This document shows positions 9,129 through 19,761 of a DNA stretch of 64,000 bases, in pieces. The notes beneath the pieces were generated by a model, which saw only the letters and a program-made list of their open reading frames with translations, searched no databases and was not told the DNA's origin. This stretch comes from Polyodon spathula. Lineage: Eukaryota; Chordata; Actinopteri; Acipenseriformes; Polyodontidae. The translations under genes and the position numbers were made by a program. The stretch lies in contig NC_054565.1 of the NCBI RefSeq assembly GCF_017654505.1, positions 307,047-371,046 on the forward strand. Reading direction: 5' to 3'. Each line of letters starts with the position of its first letter. Within the stretch, counting starts at the first letter, position 1.

Positions 9129-11137
9129 AGGTCACATACAGACCTTTTTATTTTGTTGTGTTACATATTCCCATGTGTTGCTACAACTGTTTACATCAGG
9201 TGTGTGTTGTTTGATTTTTTTTTTTTTTAATTTTGACCACTTTTTTAAACTTTTAAATTGCATTCCCTGCCTCAATGGTTTCCCATGTATTTGCATGGAC
9301 CTCTCAAAACTACATTTCCTATCATGCTCCTGTTCACATTTACCAGTGAGCAGGAGGATAATGGGGAAATGTAGTTCCTCTCATGAAACTAAATGAACTG
9401 TAACACATTCACGTACAATTGAACTGTTAATTGTTTAGTTTGCACACCTTGCGTGTGAAATAACTTTTTAGTGCTCCTGTGGGGATGGCTTTCTTACATG
9501 TGTGTGTCTTTTATAGTTAAGTTGTTTTTAATCATGATGTTTAAATTGTGTGTGAATGTGTTTTTATACTCGTTTTAATGTTCTTACTAATTCAGTTGTT
9601 CTAATATGCTTTTATATTAAGGTTCTATACAGTATTATGTAAGTTTTGAGTTATTTCATTACCCATTGGCAAAATCAGCTTTGTGCAGTTTTGCATAACA
9701 CGACTGAATGTCACAGATGGGTGTCTGAGCTAAACGCCAAAAGGCAGGCGATTAGCAGAGATAGTGTGAGATCAGGGAGGGGAACTGAAAGACAAGATGG
9801 ATGCGCCCTGCTAGGTACAACGTGGTATGCAGCCCCCCCTTTTCTCCCGCAGAGGGAATGGGCAATGATAGAGTGGAAACCCCTATCATTGGACAGAAGT
9901 AAAACAAAAAACTGAGGCCTTGTCCGAAGTTAGTTTAAATCTCGTGCCTATATGATTGTATTGGAGGTATACTTTTCTTGTGTATAAAGTGTTTTTGAAT
10001 CAAAAACCATTTGTCAGCTTCATTTTTTCACTTCAAACCTTGATAAAGTAACTGTAAGTAATCTACCTCATAGTTGGATGAAGAATTTATTTTAAAGTAA
10101 GCTTGCTATATCATTAAACAATGTAGTACTAGTAAGCTTAGTGTGATCTCTTGTAAGATTTTCTGAACCATCTCAGTTAGGCTATGTGTGTGTGCGAGTA
10201 TAAGCAGTATCATATTGCACTGGTCCTGCTTGCTGCTTTAACGCAAGCTGAGAGCTTTGACTTGTGTTTAATGCTTAGAAATCAAAGAGATTGACTTTGT
10301 CTTTTGTGATTTCTGTTTAATATTTGTGCTCTGAATACAATACTACTATTGGTGAAACATTCCTTGTGTCTAGAGTGTGTGTGTTCAGAGTAAATCCTCG
10401 ATCTTGTAACATTAATTAAATAGTTTTTATAAGAAAACTAATCAACCTAGATAATACTGTAAACTATCGGTTATAGAATTGTTCTTACAGGCTTCATGAA
10501 ATGAGCACTGGAATTCCCTGTGTATCCTGGAATTCCTTTGCTAGTGTATCATGGTGTAAGCCCTGGAGTGTGGGCTCAGTCTTCTCTGCTTGTTCTCAGT
10601 GTGTGAGTTCAGCTGCATTTCCAGTGTCCTGAGCTGGGCTTTGAACCCACTGGGGATGCAGCTGAGAACAAGCCAGACCCACGACTCGGGGATTTTGTTT
10701 TAGATCCAATAACAAGAGTAGAGACCTTATACGCAGAACTCTTTTATTGTTTTTCTTGATTTTGTTTCATGAATTTATTAAGACATAGAATCTCTGCATT
10801 GTGTTGCAATTTAAACATTTTCACTTTACGTATTAAAAAGCACAGCTGTCTATCCAAAGGTTTTTCCTTGCTGTAGAACGAACTAAATTTGCTTCATAAA
10901 GTCGAATGAAACCTGCTCAATAATGTTACATTAACATATTAAATTACACGCCGCTTTGTAATTTTCCATATCCTGAATGAAAAACCGACAAATAAAAAAA
11001 AAAAACTGACTTCAACATCAAACATGAAGTACTTTGCTCATTATGTATTATGGCTGACTTTTGCGATATCATTGTGCAGTTTCTTTGATTACACAATGGT
11101 AAATACATGTTGTGAATTATGTTCATATAGTTTATTA
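9129..11137. other. Intergenic DNA without a recognised gene
   Basis: No frame longer than about 90 codons looks real. The only structure I see is an interrupted hairpin at 10591-10670. The rest is AT-rich unique-looking sequence. Confidence 0.5.
10591..10670. repeat. Interrupted long hairpin
   Basis: The right arm CACTGG-GG-ATGCAGCTGAGAACA pairs with the left blocks TGTTCTCAG, AGCTGCAT and CCAGTG. The left arm is interrupted by an 11-base insertion (TGTGTGAGTTC) between the first two blocks. The loop contains TTTGAACCCAC, slightly like a Pol III B box. Confidence 0.6.
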
Positions 11138-11458
11138 TTCAAGCATTCAAAATTCTAAAAGGTATTGACAGTGTCGACCCAAGGGACTTTTTCAGCCTGA
11201 AAAAAGAAACAAGGACCAGGGGTCACAAATGGAGTTTAGAAAAAGGGGCATTCAGAACAGAAAATAGGAGACACTTTTTTACACAGAGAATTGTGAGGGT
11301 CTGGAATCAACTCCCCAGTAATGTTGTTGAAGCTGACACCCTGGGATCCTTCAAGAAGCTGCTTGATGAGATTTTGGGATCAATAAGCTACTAACAACCA
11401 AACGAGCAAGATGGGCCGAATGGCCTCCTCTCGTTTGTAAACTTTCTTATGTTCTTAT
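11138..11458 (+). mobile_element. CR1-type LINE, 3' end only (copy 1)
   Basis: A 5'-truncated copy holds only the last 80 or so codons of the pol ORF. These read QAFKILKGIDSVDPRDFF to LLDEILGSISY with the stop at about 11391-11393, followed by the family's short 3' UTR ending in TTCTTATG repeats. Severe 5' truncation is the normal product of LINE reverse transcription. Confidence 0.9.
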
Positions 11459-12366
11459 ATTATTATTGTTTTTAATTATACCAAAAATGCGAGGTGATGC
11501 TAAACTTGTTGCCAGTGCTGTACATATAAATCAGCACTGCCATTAAAATAGAATGTTTAAAGCTTTCTATATTGTGTATCAATTGCATCCTATAAGGAAG
11601 TGTGAAGTGTAGATCATGCTTTTACACATTTCACTATTCAGAAGCCACTAATAAATTTTGCATTGATTTTCCACTGAACTGTTGCGAAGTGTTTTTTCTC
11701 TATTGCTTTACTGCTCGGCTCCACTGTTTGTGCTGCCTGTCTAGGAGAAGAGAAGTCTATTAATCGAAATAGCATGCAGATTTACTTAGATTGGATCAGG
11801 AGCCATGGATCCTCAAACAGGTTTGGACTGTACAGGTATGTCATGCATGCGGAAATGGCAAAAACAACAAACAAAACCCAGCGTTATTTTAAAACATTGA
11901 GGTAAAAGAAAACAACAAATATTTATTTAAAAAACCTTAACGCATAAATCTTTTTTTCATATATATATATATATATATATAAGCTCAAAGAGCCCAAAGA
12001 GCTCAAAGAGCCAGCTGCCCAACGTTTCGATATGTTGTACATATCTTTCTCAAGGGAGCCTGTGTTTGAATCAAAACATTGGAGGTATTTATAGGTGTTT
12101 GACGGCATGGCAACTACTTGTTATTGTTTATATTCAAATCCATGATTTATTCCTACATGATGTAATGCTGTTCTATATGTGACATCACTTTTACTTATAT
12201 CTTTAAATCTATATTAATTCTAATTAACATTATTTTATATAAACTTATATTTATATTATCATGCAATGCTGGCTCTGAGGATCAGCCTTGATATGGCCTC
12301 CCCAGCGCATCAGCATGCACAACTTTTGAATTAATTTTGTTTATTTAATTATTTTTTTATTTATTT

Positions 12367-12367
<1 letters not shown>
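11459..12367. other. Intergenic DNA; Penelope-like terminal motif inside
   Basis: No gene was seen. It contains a (TA)n tract at 11960-11980, the motif at 11985-12075 listed separately, and AT-rich sequence. Confidence 0.4.
11985..12075 (-). mobile_element. Possible Penelope-like element terminus
   Basis: Read on the minus strand, a stretch of CTTGAGAAAG, a stem ATATGT/ACATAT and CGAAACG sits in order. Similar text, with a purine-rich block, a short hairpin and CGAAACG, is found in terminal repeats of Penelope-like elements of fish, where it forms part of a hammerhead ribozyme. The upstream core differs from the CUGAUGA consensus, so the ribozyme, if it is one, is decayed. No Penelope coding sequence lies nearby. 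Confidence 0.35.

Positions 12368-12434
<67 letters not shown>
12368..12434. repeat. (TA)n microsatellite
   Basis: A perfect TA run of about 67 bases followed by (CA)n. Confidence 0.98.
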
Positions 12435-12442
<8 letters not shown>

Positions 12443-13518
12443 TAATAATCATTGTTTGTTAGCTTTAGTTTGTAGTTGTATTGGAACCCAAGGGCTGAAG
12501 CTGAAATGTATGGAAGGGGTTCAGACCGATACAAATGAACAAGGAAACGTCAGTTACACTAACAAGGACAGTATTGGAAATGGAAGCATAATGACACCAC
12601 AGAAATCTAATAGCACACACTAGAATCAACCATCACAGACTAGCTGTCAGCTGTCTACACTCCAATACAATGCTTGAGATCAAAGAACAGCCCCATAAAC
12701 TACAGCCAGGGAGCTCCTGCGGGACAGACATGAGGAAGGATACGTGCAAAGTGATGTGCGGGTGCAAACCCCTCATAAGAGTCTGTGTGGTCCAGTGGTT
12801 AAAGACAAGGGCTTGTAGGGAAATAAGCGGCACACATGCTTTTATTTTTTAATTTTTATTTGTCAAACAGCAAGTTAAAGATCACATACATTTTTTTTAC
12901 TTTGGCTTCAGTGGTTTCAATATAGCCACACACTAAATGGTAGAGTTAGCGCTGAACACGGCATTCTTTATATTCCCTTGTGTGATCAAGTGTTAATCCG
13001 CTCTGCAGCACACTCCATCACCCACACAGCTCCCTTACCTGGAGACCACAGGACAATTGCTGTAGAAAGGCTGTTTTATCAGTCACTGTTGTGGATTAAA
13101 CTAGTATTAAAGAATAAATAATTAAACTCACATGGGGAGGTGTCGGGTCGCAGGGCTTCATGGAGACAGACAGAACATAGCTCTCGCTATTCCTTTTCCA
13201 ATGCTGCAATCGTGTGGTCATTTAGTAGAACTGTTTGCCGTTTATATATCTGAAGCAGCAGAAAGGAGCAGCAACTGGCTATGGTTGAGACGGAAAGATT
13301 CTGGATGGGGATCACAAGCACAATAGAAAGAAAGCAATGCTGATGTACAGGTAAGTAAGCTGGTCTGAGCTGAGTGGGGGGTGGAGGGGGGGGTGATGCT
13401 GGGACGCCAGTATCACTGTTGAGCCCTCTTGAGGTGTCGTGGGCTAGTCAACGAAACACCGAGGATGGAATGTGCCCACTTGAAGACCCTACTTAGCTCA
13501 ATCCAGACGGTTGTCATG

Positions 13519-13640
13519 CTGATGCGCTGGGGACCACACAATGGGTTGATCCCTGGAGCCAGCATCGCAGCCATTGTGTGTGCTGATGCGCTGGGGAGGC
13601 AAAATGAGCTGATCCCTGGAGCCAACATTACACTTCAGCA
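13519..13640. repeat. 64-bp tandem duplication
   Basis: CTGATGCGCTGGGGA starts near 13519 and again at 13583. Both copies continue through a shared TGATCCCTGGAGCCA block. The second copy has diverged by several substitutions. Confidence 0.75.
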
Positions 13641-13812
13641 ATCAACACCAGACAGAAGGATATCTACATCATCAGATGGAAAACAACGCAAATGGATGGA
13701 GATGCAGATGGATCACATTAGTTTACTGCAAAGCTGGGTCTTAGTTGGTGCTTATCTTACTGAGAGACGAGTTCAAATCAGCATGAAGTTCAACATCTAC
13801 TCTCATGTAATG

Positions 13813-13815
<3 letters not shown>

Positions 13816-13876
<61 letters not shown>
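13816..13876. repeat. (TA)n microsatellite
   Basis: An uninterrupted TA run of about 60 bases. It is read as a Tyr-Ile stretch by an open frame that has no other support. Confidence 0.98.
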
Positions 13877-13880
<4 letters not shown>

Positions 13881-14132
13881 TTTGAACGCAGCTCAGTTAC
13901 CCTTTGAAATGACTCTGACAAACTACTGTGCACAAATAGACATTTCAGATACATTCTTAAAATACAGCAAAAAGAATATTTACAGGATAACCAGGAGAGT
14001 GCTGTGTATAAATAATGAAGTTTTGTGTAATTGCTCTGATTTCAAATGATTCTCATCCATGTATCATGCTTACTACGTGTTCTTAGTGGACTCATATAAG
14101 CAAATAGTTACTATCAGGTTTAGCTGCTCTTA

Positions 14133-14615
14133 GTCGAGTTCACTCTTATAATTCACTGTTTGCTTTGTTTTGCTCTTGAATTGATTTTATTGTCCTTTCA
14201 TAACTGCTCTTGTATTATGATATTGTGTGATGAGATATTTTATAAAGTGATGCATTGTATTATGATATTGTGTGATGTCATATTTTATAATGTGATGCTT
14301 TGTATTGTCATATGTCTGATATTAAATAGATAACAGTAATGATGTCATTCTGAATTTCCACTACCTGTACTACCCATTGGAAACAGCAGAGGGCACCAGC
14401 AACCACTTGTCACTGAGCTGTGTTCAGATAAAAAAAAAAAAAAAAAAATGTTAGTGTTATTAGAACCAAAAGTTCCACTAAACAGCTACACGATGGCAGC
14501 ATTGGATAAGGAATAGCAAGAGCTAAGTTCCGCTTTTAGTGGAATTCGCTCTTCTAATTCACTGTTTGCTTTGTTTTGCTCTTTCTTGGATTGATTTTAT
14601 TGTTCTTTCATAGCT
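14133..14615. repeat. Direct repeat of about 80 bp spaced by 400 bp, with internal tandem copies
   Basis: The block around AATTCACTGTTTGCTTTG at about 14150 recurs at about 14558 with TTGATTTTATTGT and TTTCATA following in both. Between them TGTATTATGATATTGTGTG occurs twice in tandem (about 14212 and 14256). Confidence 0.75.
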
Positions 14616-14635
14616 GCTCATTATTATTATTATTA

Positions 14636-14668
<33 letters not shown>

Positions 14669-14682
14669 TATTATTATTATTA
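14615..14682. repeat. (ATT)n microsatellite
   Basis: ATT/TTA trinucleotide repeats with two one-base interruptions. Confidence 0.95.
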
Positions 14683-15978
14683 ATACACACATGCACGCGC
14701 GCTGGGAGCACGAGAGGGAAGTGAGAGCAGAGCGAAGGTGTAACACGAGCCGTAATACTGGTTTAGGGTTTGAATTTTTATTGTTGTCAAGTCGTTTTCA
14801 TCAAGTCTTAAGTCAATTCACAAGTCACAATGACTCGAGTCAGCAGCTCTGCCTAAAGGTTACAGAGCAAGCCTGCTTGCTGCTACACAAGCTGCACTAT
14901 ACTAAACTGTACCAATGCGTTAGGAATAGCCATCATTTATTTGTGCATACGTTTTACATATTCTGCATTATTATCTCGAACATTTGATAAAATCCAAAAA
15001 TCCCACTGACTCACACTGCTTTCATTTCTTACCATTTACTTCTCTCCCATAGCTTGCGTCTCAATGCGTGGTGACGTTTGTTTCGTTGAATCAGTTGCCA
15101 TGGGAACCTGTAAAGCTCCCAGACAAACTGTACTTAAATGTGCATCTGTACAGGCCACGCCCCCTCAGCATGTGCTGTCTCTTCACGACAACAGACTACT
15201 GAACCAATTAGATCCACATGATCGCTGGATACGCAAGAAACAATCTGACAATTTCTCAAATAAACCCGTCTGTGTTCAAACCTATGAGAGGTGGAATGGA
15301 ACAAAAATGTTAACTGCAAAAGCAGAGCATCAAACATCAACAACAAAGTTCAAAATTTAAATTGAAGTAACAGCTGTCAGATAGACAAAGCTCAACACTC
15401 GAATATGTCAAATTGAAAATGCTCAGCACACTAAGTGAATTAATAATACATCAAATAATGAATGTAATTAAGCTCAATAATTGAAATCTTAAATAAACTG
15501 ATTACAATTCATATTTCTAACACACCATCCGATTTCTGTTTAGTCTGTTCTAAATTAATACTGCACATTTTATTTCTAGTTAAGCGCTTGGTCATTCTAT
15601 TCCCCCAGTACTGCCCCTGTCATGGAAGATTTGACAAGCTAAAGAGATGCTTTGCACTGTTTCTGAAATCAAGTGGCCTCAAATAAATTGTCTACTTTAA
15701 TATCTGCTTAGCCTACCTATCAGTCTGGGAACATTGTAAAAATGGACAATTGATGGATGTTAACATGAGAACTCAAGCGGTAATTATCGTCCCCTCAAAC
15801 TGGCTCACAGCTCATGTGCCTCCATTCCTGCAGGATATAAATGTGTTTATTCATTCATTGGTGTTTGTTTACTACATGTATGCATAGCTGAGCCTTTAAT
15901 AAGAACATAAGAACATAAGAACATAAGAAAGTTTACAAACGAGAGGAGGCCATTCGGCCCATCTTGCTCGTTTGGTTG

Positions 15979-18804
15979 TTAGTAGCTTATTGATCCCAAA
16001 ATCTCATCAAGCAGCTTCTTGAAGGATCCCAGGGTGTCAGCTTCAATAACATTACTGGGGAGTTGATTCCAGACCCTCACAATTCTCTGTGTAAAAAAGT
16101 GTCTCCTATTTTCTGTTCTGAATGCCCCTTTTTCTAAACTCCATTTGTGACCCCTGGTCCTTGTTTCTTTTTTCAGGCTGAAAAAGTCCCTTGGGTCGAC
16201 ACTGTCAATACCTTTTAGAATTTTGAATGCTTGAATTAGGTCGCCACGTAGTCTTCTTTGTTCAAGACTGAACAGATTCAATTCTTTTAGCCTGTCTGCA
16301 TATGACATGCCTTTTAAACCCGGAATAATTCTGGTCGCTCTTCTTTGCACTCTTTCTAGAGCAGCAATATCTTTTTTATAGCGAGGTGACCAGAACTGCA
16401 CACAATATTCAAGATGAGGTCTTACTAGTGCATTGTACAGTTTTAACATTACTTCCCTTGATTTAAATTCAACACTTTTCACAATGTATCCGAGCATCTT
16501 GTTAGCCTTTTTTACAGCTTCCCCACATTGTCTAGATGAAGACATTTCTGAGTCAACAAAAACTCCTAGGTCTTTTTCATAGATTCCTTCTCCAATTTCA
16601 ATATCTCCCATATGATATTTATAATGTACATTTTTATTTCCTGCGTGCAGTACCTTACACTTTTCTCTATTAAATGTCATTTGCCATGTGTCTGCCCAGT
16701 TCTGAATCTTGTCTAGATCATTTTGAATGACCTTTGCTGCTGCAACAGTGTTTGCCACTCCTCCTACTTTTGTGTCGTCTGCAAATTTAACAAGTTTGCT
16801 TACTATACCAGAATCTAAATCATTAATGTAGATTAGGAATAGCAGAGGACCTAATACTGATCCCTGTGGTACACCGCTGGTTACCACACTCCATTCTGAG
16901 GTTTTTCCTCTAATCAGTACTTTCTGTTTTCTACATGTTAACCACTCCCTAATCCATGTACATGTGTTTCCTTGAATCCCAACTGCGTTCAGTTTGAGAA
17001 TTAATCTTTTGTGCGGGACTTTGTCAAAAGCTTTCTGGAAATCTAAATAAACCATGTCATATGCTTTGCAATTATCCATTATCGATGTTGCATCCTCAAA
17101 AAAATCAAGCAAGTTAGTTAGGCACGATCTCCCTTTCCTAAAACCATGTTGACTGTCTCCCAGTACCCTGTTACCATATAGGTAATTTTCCATTTTGGAT
17201 CTTATTATAGTTTCCATAAGTTTGCATATAATAGAAGTCAGGCTTACTGGTCTGTAGTTACCTGGTTCAGTTTTGTTTCCCTTTTTGTGGATCGGTATTA
17301 CGTTTGCAATTTTCCAGTCTGTCGGTACCACCCCTGTGTCAAGAGACTGCTGCATGATCTTGGTTAGCGGTTTGTAAATTACTTCTTTCATTTCTTTGAG
17401 TACTACTGGGAGGATCTCATCCGGCCCAGGGGATTTGTTTATTTTAAGAGCTCCTAGTCCCTTTAACACTTCTGCCTCAGTTATGCTAAAGTTATTTAAA
17501 ACTGGATAGGAACTGGATGACATGTGGGGCATGTTGTCAGTATCTTCCTTTGTAAAAACTTGTGAAAAGTAATCATTTAACATATTTGCTATTTTTTTTT
17601 CTTCCTCTACGATTTTGCCATTTGTATCTCTTAAACATTTAATCTCCTCTTTGAATGTTCTCTTGCTGTTGTAATATTGGAAAAACATTTTGGAATTGGT
17701 TTTAGCTCCCTTAGCAATGTTCATTTCTATTTCTCTCTTGGCCTTTCTAACTTCCTTTTTGACTTGCGTTTGCAGTTCTGTGTACTCTTTCTGCGTACTT
17801 TCTTTTTGGTCCTTTTTTAATGCTCTGTAAAGTGCCTTTTTTCGCTGAATATTTTTTTTAATTGATCTATTAAACCATTTTGGCAATTTAGTTTTACATT
17901 TAGATTTGTCTACTTTAGGGATATAATTGTTTTGCGCCTCTAGTACTACATTTTTGAAGAACAACCATCCTTCTTCTGTGGGTGTTTTCTCTATTTTACT
18001 CCAATCTACTTCTGTTAGTCTCTGTTTCATACCTTCATAGTTTGCTTTTCTAAAATTGTAAACCTTAGCTTTAGTCTTTACTTTTGGGGATTTAAAAAAC
18101 ACTTCAAATGAGACCATGTTGTGGTCTGAGTTTGCCAGTGGTTCTCTGACCTCTGTTTTAGTTATTCTATCTTCGTTATTTGAAAAGACTAAATCAAGGC
18201 ATGCCTCCCCTCTAGTGGGTGCCTTCACAAATTGTGTTAGGAAGCAGTCATTTGTCATTTCCACCATTTCTATTTCATCCTTCGCGCTACCCACCGGGTT
18301 TTCCCATTTTATTTGGGGGAAGTTGAAATCCCCCATTAGTATGGCTTCTCCTTTTCTACACACATTTCTAATGTCATTGTATAACAGATTATTGTGCTCA
18401 CCGTCTGAATCTGGCGGTCTATAGCATGCTCCTATTATTATGCCTTTTGAATTTTTGTCTGTTATTCTGACCCATATTGATTCGGTTTTATTTTCTTTGT
18501 CCAGGTTTAACACCTGTGCTTCAAGACTGTTTCTTATGTATAGCGCTACCCCTCCTCCTCTTCTGTCCTGCCTGTCTTTCCTATACAGTGTATACCCACA
18601 AATATTATATTCGTCCCCATCACTCTCAGTCAACCACGTTTCTGTAACACCTATCACATCATAGTTACCTGTTAGTGCAGTAGCTTCAAGTTCTAGAATT
18701 TTGTTTCTGATACTTCTAGCATTTAGATAAATACATTTAATGGTTGTCTTACCTGAGTTGTTGTTCTTGTTTTGATGCGGTCTCCCTTCTGTTTTTTTGT
18801 TGAT
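15979..18804 (-). CDS. CR1-type LINE ORF2: AP endonuclease and reverse transcriptase
   Basis: A single open frame of about 940 codons carries out target-primed reverse transcription: the endonuclease nicks DNA and the RT copies the element's RNA from the nick. Near the N-terminus are LNARSIRNK, the TETWL motif, YRPPDSDGE, GDFNFPQ and a SDHN motif, all typical of the APE-type endonuclease. The RT fingers and palm follow with YRPVSLTSI, QHGFRKGRS, YLDFQKAFDKVPH (motif A aspartate), GVPQGSVLGPLLF (motif B) and FADDT (motif C, two catalytic aspartates). The C-terminal domain has ALVRPHLEYCVQFWSP and ALERVQRRATRIIPG. No internal stop or frameshift is visible. The frame overlaps the end of ORF1 and has no clear ATG at its start (ATC where copy 7 has ATG), so the true start is unsure. 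Without ORF1 the copy is probably not autonomous. Confidence 0.9.
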   Translation of the reverse strand: MNKKTEGRPHQNKNNNSGKTTIKCIYLNARSIRNKILELEATALTGNYDVIGVTETWLTESDGDEYNICGYTLYRKDRQDRRGGGVALYIRNSLEAQVLNLDKENKTESIWVRITDKNSKGIIIGACYRPPDSDGEHNNLLYNDIRNVCRKGEAILMGDFNFPQIKWENPVGSAKDEIEMVEMTNDCFLTQFVKAPTRGEACLDLVFSNNEDRITKTEVREPLANSDHNMVSFEVFFKSPKVKTKAKVYNFRKANYEGMKQRLTEVDWSKIEKTPTEEGWLFFKNVVLEAQNNYIPKVDKSKCKTKLPKWFNRSIKKNIQRKKALYRALKKDQKESTQKEYTELQTQVKKEVRKAKREIEMNIAKGAKTNSKMFFQYYNSKRTFKEEIKCLRDTNGKIVEEEKKIANMLNDYFSQVFTKEDTDNMPHMSSSSYPVLNNFSITEAEVLKGLGALKINKSPGPDEILPVVLKEMKEVIYKPLTKIMQQSLDTGVVPTDWKIANVIPIHKKGNKTEPGNYRPVSLTSIICKLMETIIRSKMENYLYGNRVLGDSQHGFRKGRSCLTNLLDFFEDATSIMDNCKAYDMVYLDFQKAFDKVPHKRLILKLNAVGIQGNTCTWIREWLTCRKQKVLIRGKTSEWSVVTSGVPQGSVLGPLLFLIYINDLDSGIVSKLVKFADDTKVGGVANTVAAAKVIQNDLDKIQNWADTWQMTFNREKCKVLHAGNKNVHYKYHMGDIEIGEGIYEKDLGVFVDSEMSSSRQCGEAVKKANKMLGYIVKSVEFKSREVMLKLYNALVRPHLEYCVQFWSPRYKKDIAALERVQRRATRIIPGLKGMSYADRLKELNLFSLEQRRLRGDLIQAFKILKGIDSVDPRDFFSLKKETRTRGHKWSLEKGAFRTENRRHFFTQRIVRVWNQLPSNVIEADTLGSFKKLLDEILGSISY

Positions 18805-18821
18805 TTCTCCCCCCTTCCATT

Positions 18822-18960
18822 CTAGTTTAAATGCTTCTGAACCTGCTCGAGGATCTTTTCTCCGAGTAGACTAGTTCCCTTGTTATTTAAATGCAGTCCA
18901 TCCCGTCTATACAGATAGTCCTCGTTGTAGAATGTGGTCCAATGATCAAGACAGTCCTTG
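18822..18960 (-). pseudogene. CR1-type LINE ORF1, 3' remnant
   Basis: Only the end of the esterase-like ORF1 remains: LDHWTTFYNEDYLYRRDGLHLNNKG down to the stop. It keeps the D-x-x-H block (DGLH) that carries the catalytic Asp and His of SGNH hydrolases. Upstream of about 18955 the sequence departs from copy 3. Confidence 0.75.
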
Positions 18961-19309
18961 TAGGTGACAGTCCAGTTTGTTCCGCACGTACTTCTGCCAA
19001 ACATCAATTCAAAGTGCAATCTTCTAAATGGGTTGTAATATAATTTCAAAAGTATTATTATTATTAACGCACTGATTGAAAATTAGAGGACTAATATGAA
19101 ACAGGTGGGTATATCAACCGCAGTTAATTAGCACCTGATCCTCTTTATAAACCCACTGCGCACAAAGGAACACCAAACTCCGCTACTGGCTGTTTTGTTT
19201 TTATTTCTTTGGAACGAGGAAAGCAGTTCATGGCCTGCATTAAATCAAAGGGATTTTGTTGCAGTGCTCAGTTTCATATCCTTCATTTTAACTGCATGCT
19301 TTTGTTTAT
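18961..19309. other. Intergenic DNA between two LINE copies
   Basis: No gene was seen apart from the run-up to the exon-like block that starts at 19313. A TATA-like CTTTATAAA lies at 19142. Confidence 0.35.
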
Positions 19310-19312
19310 TCA

Positions 19313-19690
19313 GACTGTTCCTAAAGACCGAGCGCTCAATGTGACCCTGGCTGATGTGGAGCTTGTGAGAATTCTAGTTGGACCAGAGACTTTAACTGTA
19401 CCAGAAGCCAACCTAAAATTGTTATAATGTCCAGGAGCACATCTTTCCCAATGAATCCAAGACCTACTCTCCAAGTGCCATTTGAGGACCCCAATGTGAA
19501 GCAAAAGGTACCGTGCAATTGCCCTTTGAAAATACTTGCTTCCTGTGGATGTGTTGCTTACTGCCTGACCTTGGGGTTTAATCTACAAACTCTCGCTTTT
19601 TGTTCAGGTAACTCCTCCAGACACCAGAACCTACATTCTTCCCCTGACCTACTTGCTGAATATAGTGCCAGAGAATACATCCTTTACTCA
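19313..19690 (+). pseudogene. Two-exon relic of a host gene, possibly an egg-coat ZP protein
   Basis: An exon-like stretch runs from 19313, after an acceptor ending TTTATTCAG, to AAG at 19508 with donor GTACCG. A 99-base intron ends TTTTTGTTCAG at 19607, and a second exon-like stretch runs on to about 19690. Translations include DRALNVTLADVELVRILVG and LPLTYLLNIVPENTSFTHSA, which have the look of a secreted beta-rich extracellular protein. My best guess is a zona pellucida-type egg-coat protein, from memory only. A stop at 19425-19427 and a frame change inside exon 1 show that it is broken, and LINE copy 3 abuts its second exon. Confidence 0.35.
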
Positions 19691-19761
19691 TTCTGCTGTA
19701 ACAACATAAGAAAGTTTACAAACGAGAGGAGGCCATTCGGCCCATCTTGCTCGTTTGGTTG

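Larger units (their letters stand above)
12435..15896. other. Intergenic DNA with microsatellites and small duplications; no gene
   Basis: I see no supported gene. Structures present are a 64-bp tandem duplication at 13519-13640, (TA)n at 13816-13876, a 44-bp duplication around 14212-14300, an 80-bp direct repeat (14133-14213 and 14531-14615) and (ATT)n at 14615-14682. Confidence 0.5.
15897..18960 (-). mobile_element. CR1-type LINE, long copy with intact pol ORF (copy 2)
   Basis: This non-LTR retrotransposon lies on the minus strand. Its 3' end is at 15897, marked by four GAACATAA units (TTCTTATG on the coding strand), an 8-base tail repeat like that of CR1 elements. It contains the whole pol ORF2 and the last 40 or so codons of ORF1 (stop at 18822-18824). 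Identity with the other copies is lost near 18950, so the copy is 5' truncated within ORF1. It is the best preserved copy here. Confidence 0.92.

Noticed and set aside
13429..14049. 206-codon plus-strand open frame with a Tyr-Ile run
   Set aside because: It runs through a 64-bp duplication and a TA microsatellite and shows no domain. The length is explained by the repeat.
18116..18664. Plus-strand frames opposite LINE ORF2 (also at 22002 and 43250)
   Set aside because: They recur in all copies because they are antisense shadows of the conserved endonuclease region.
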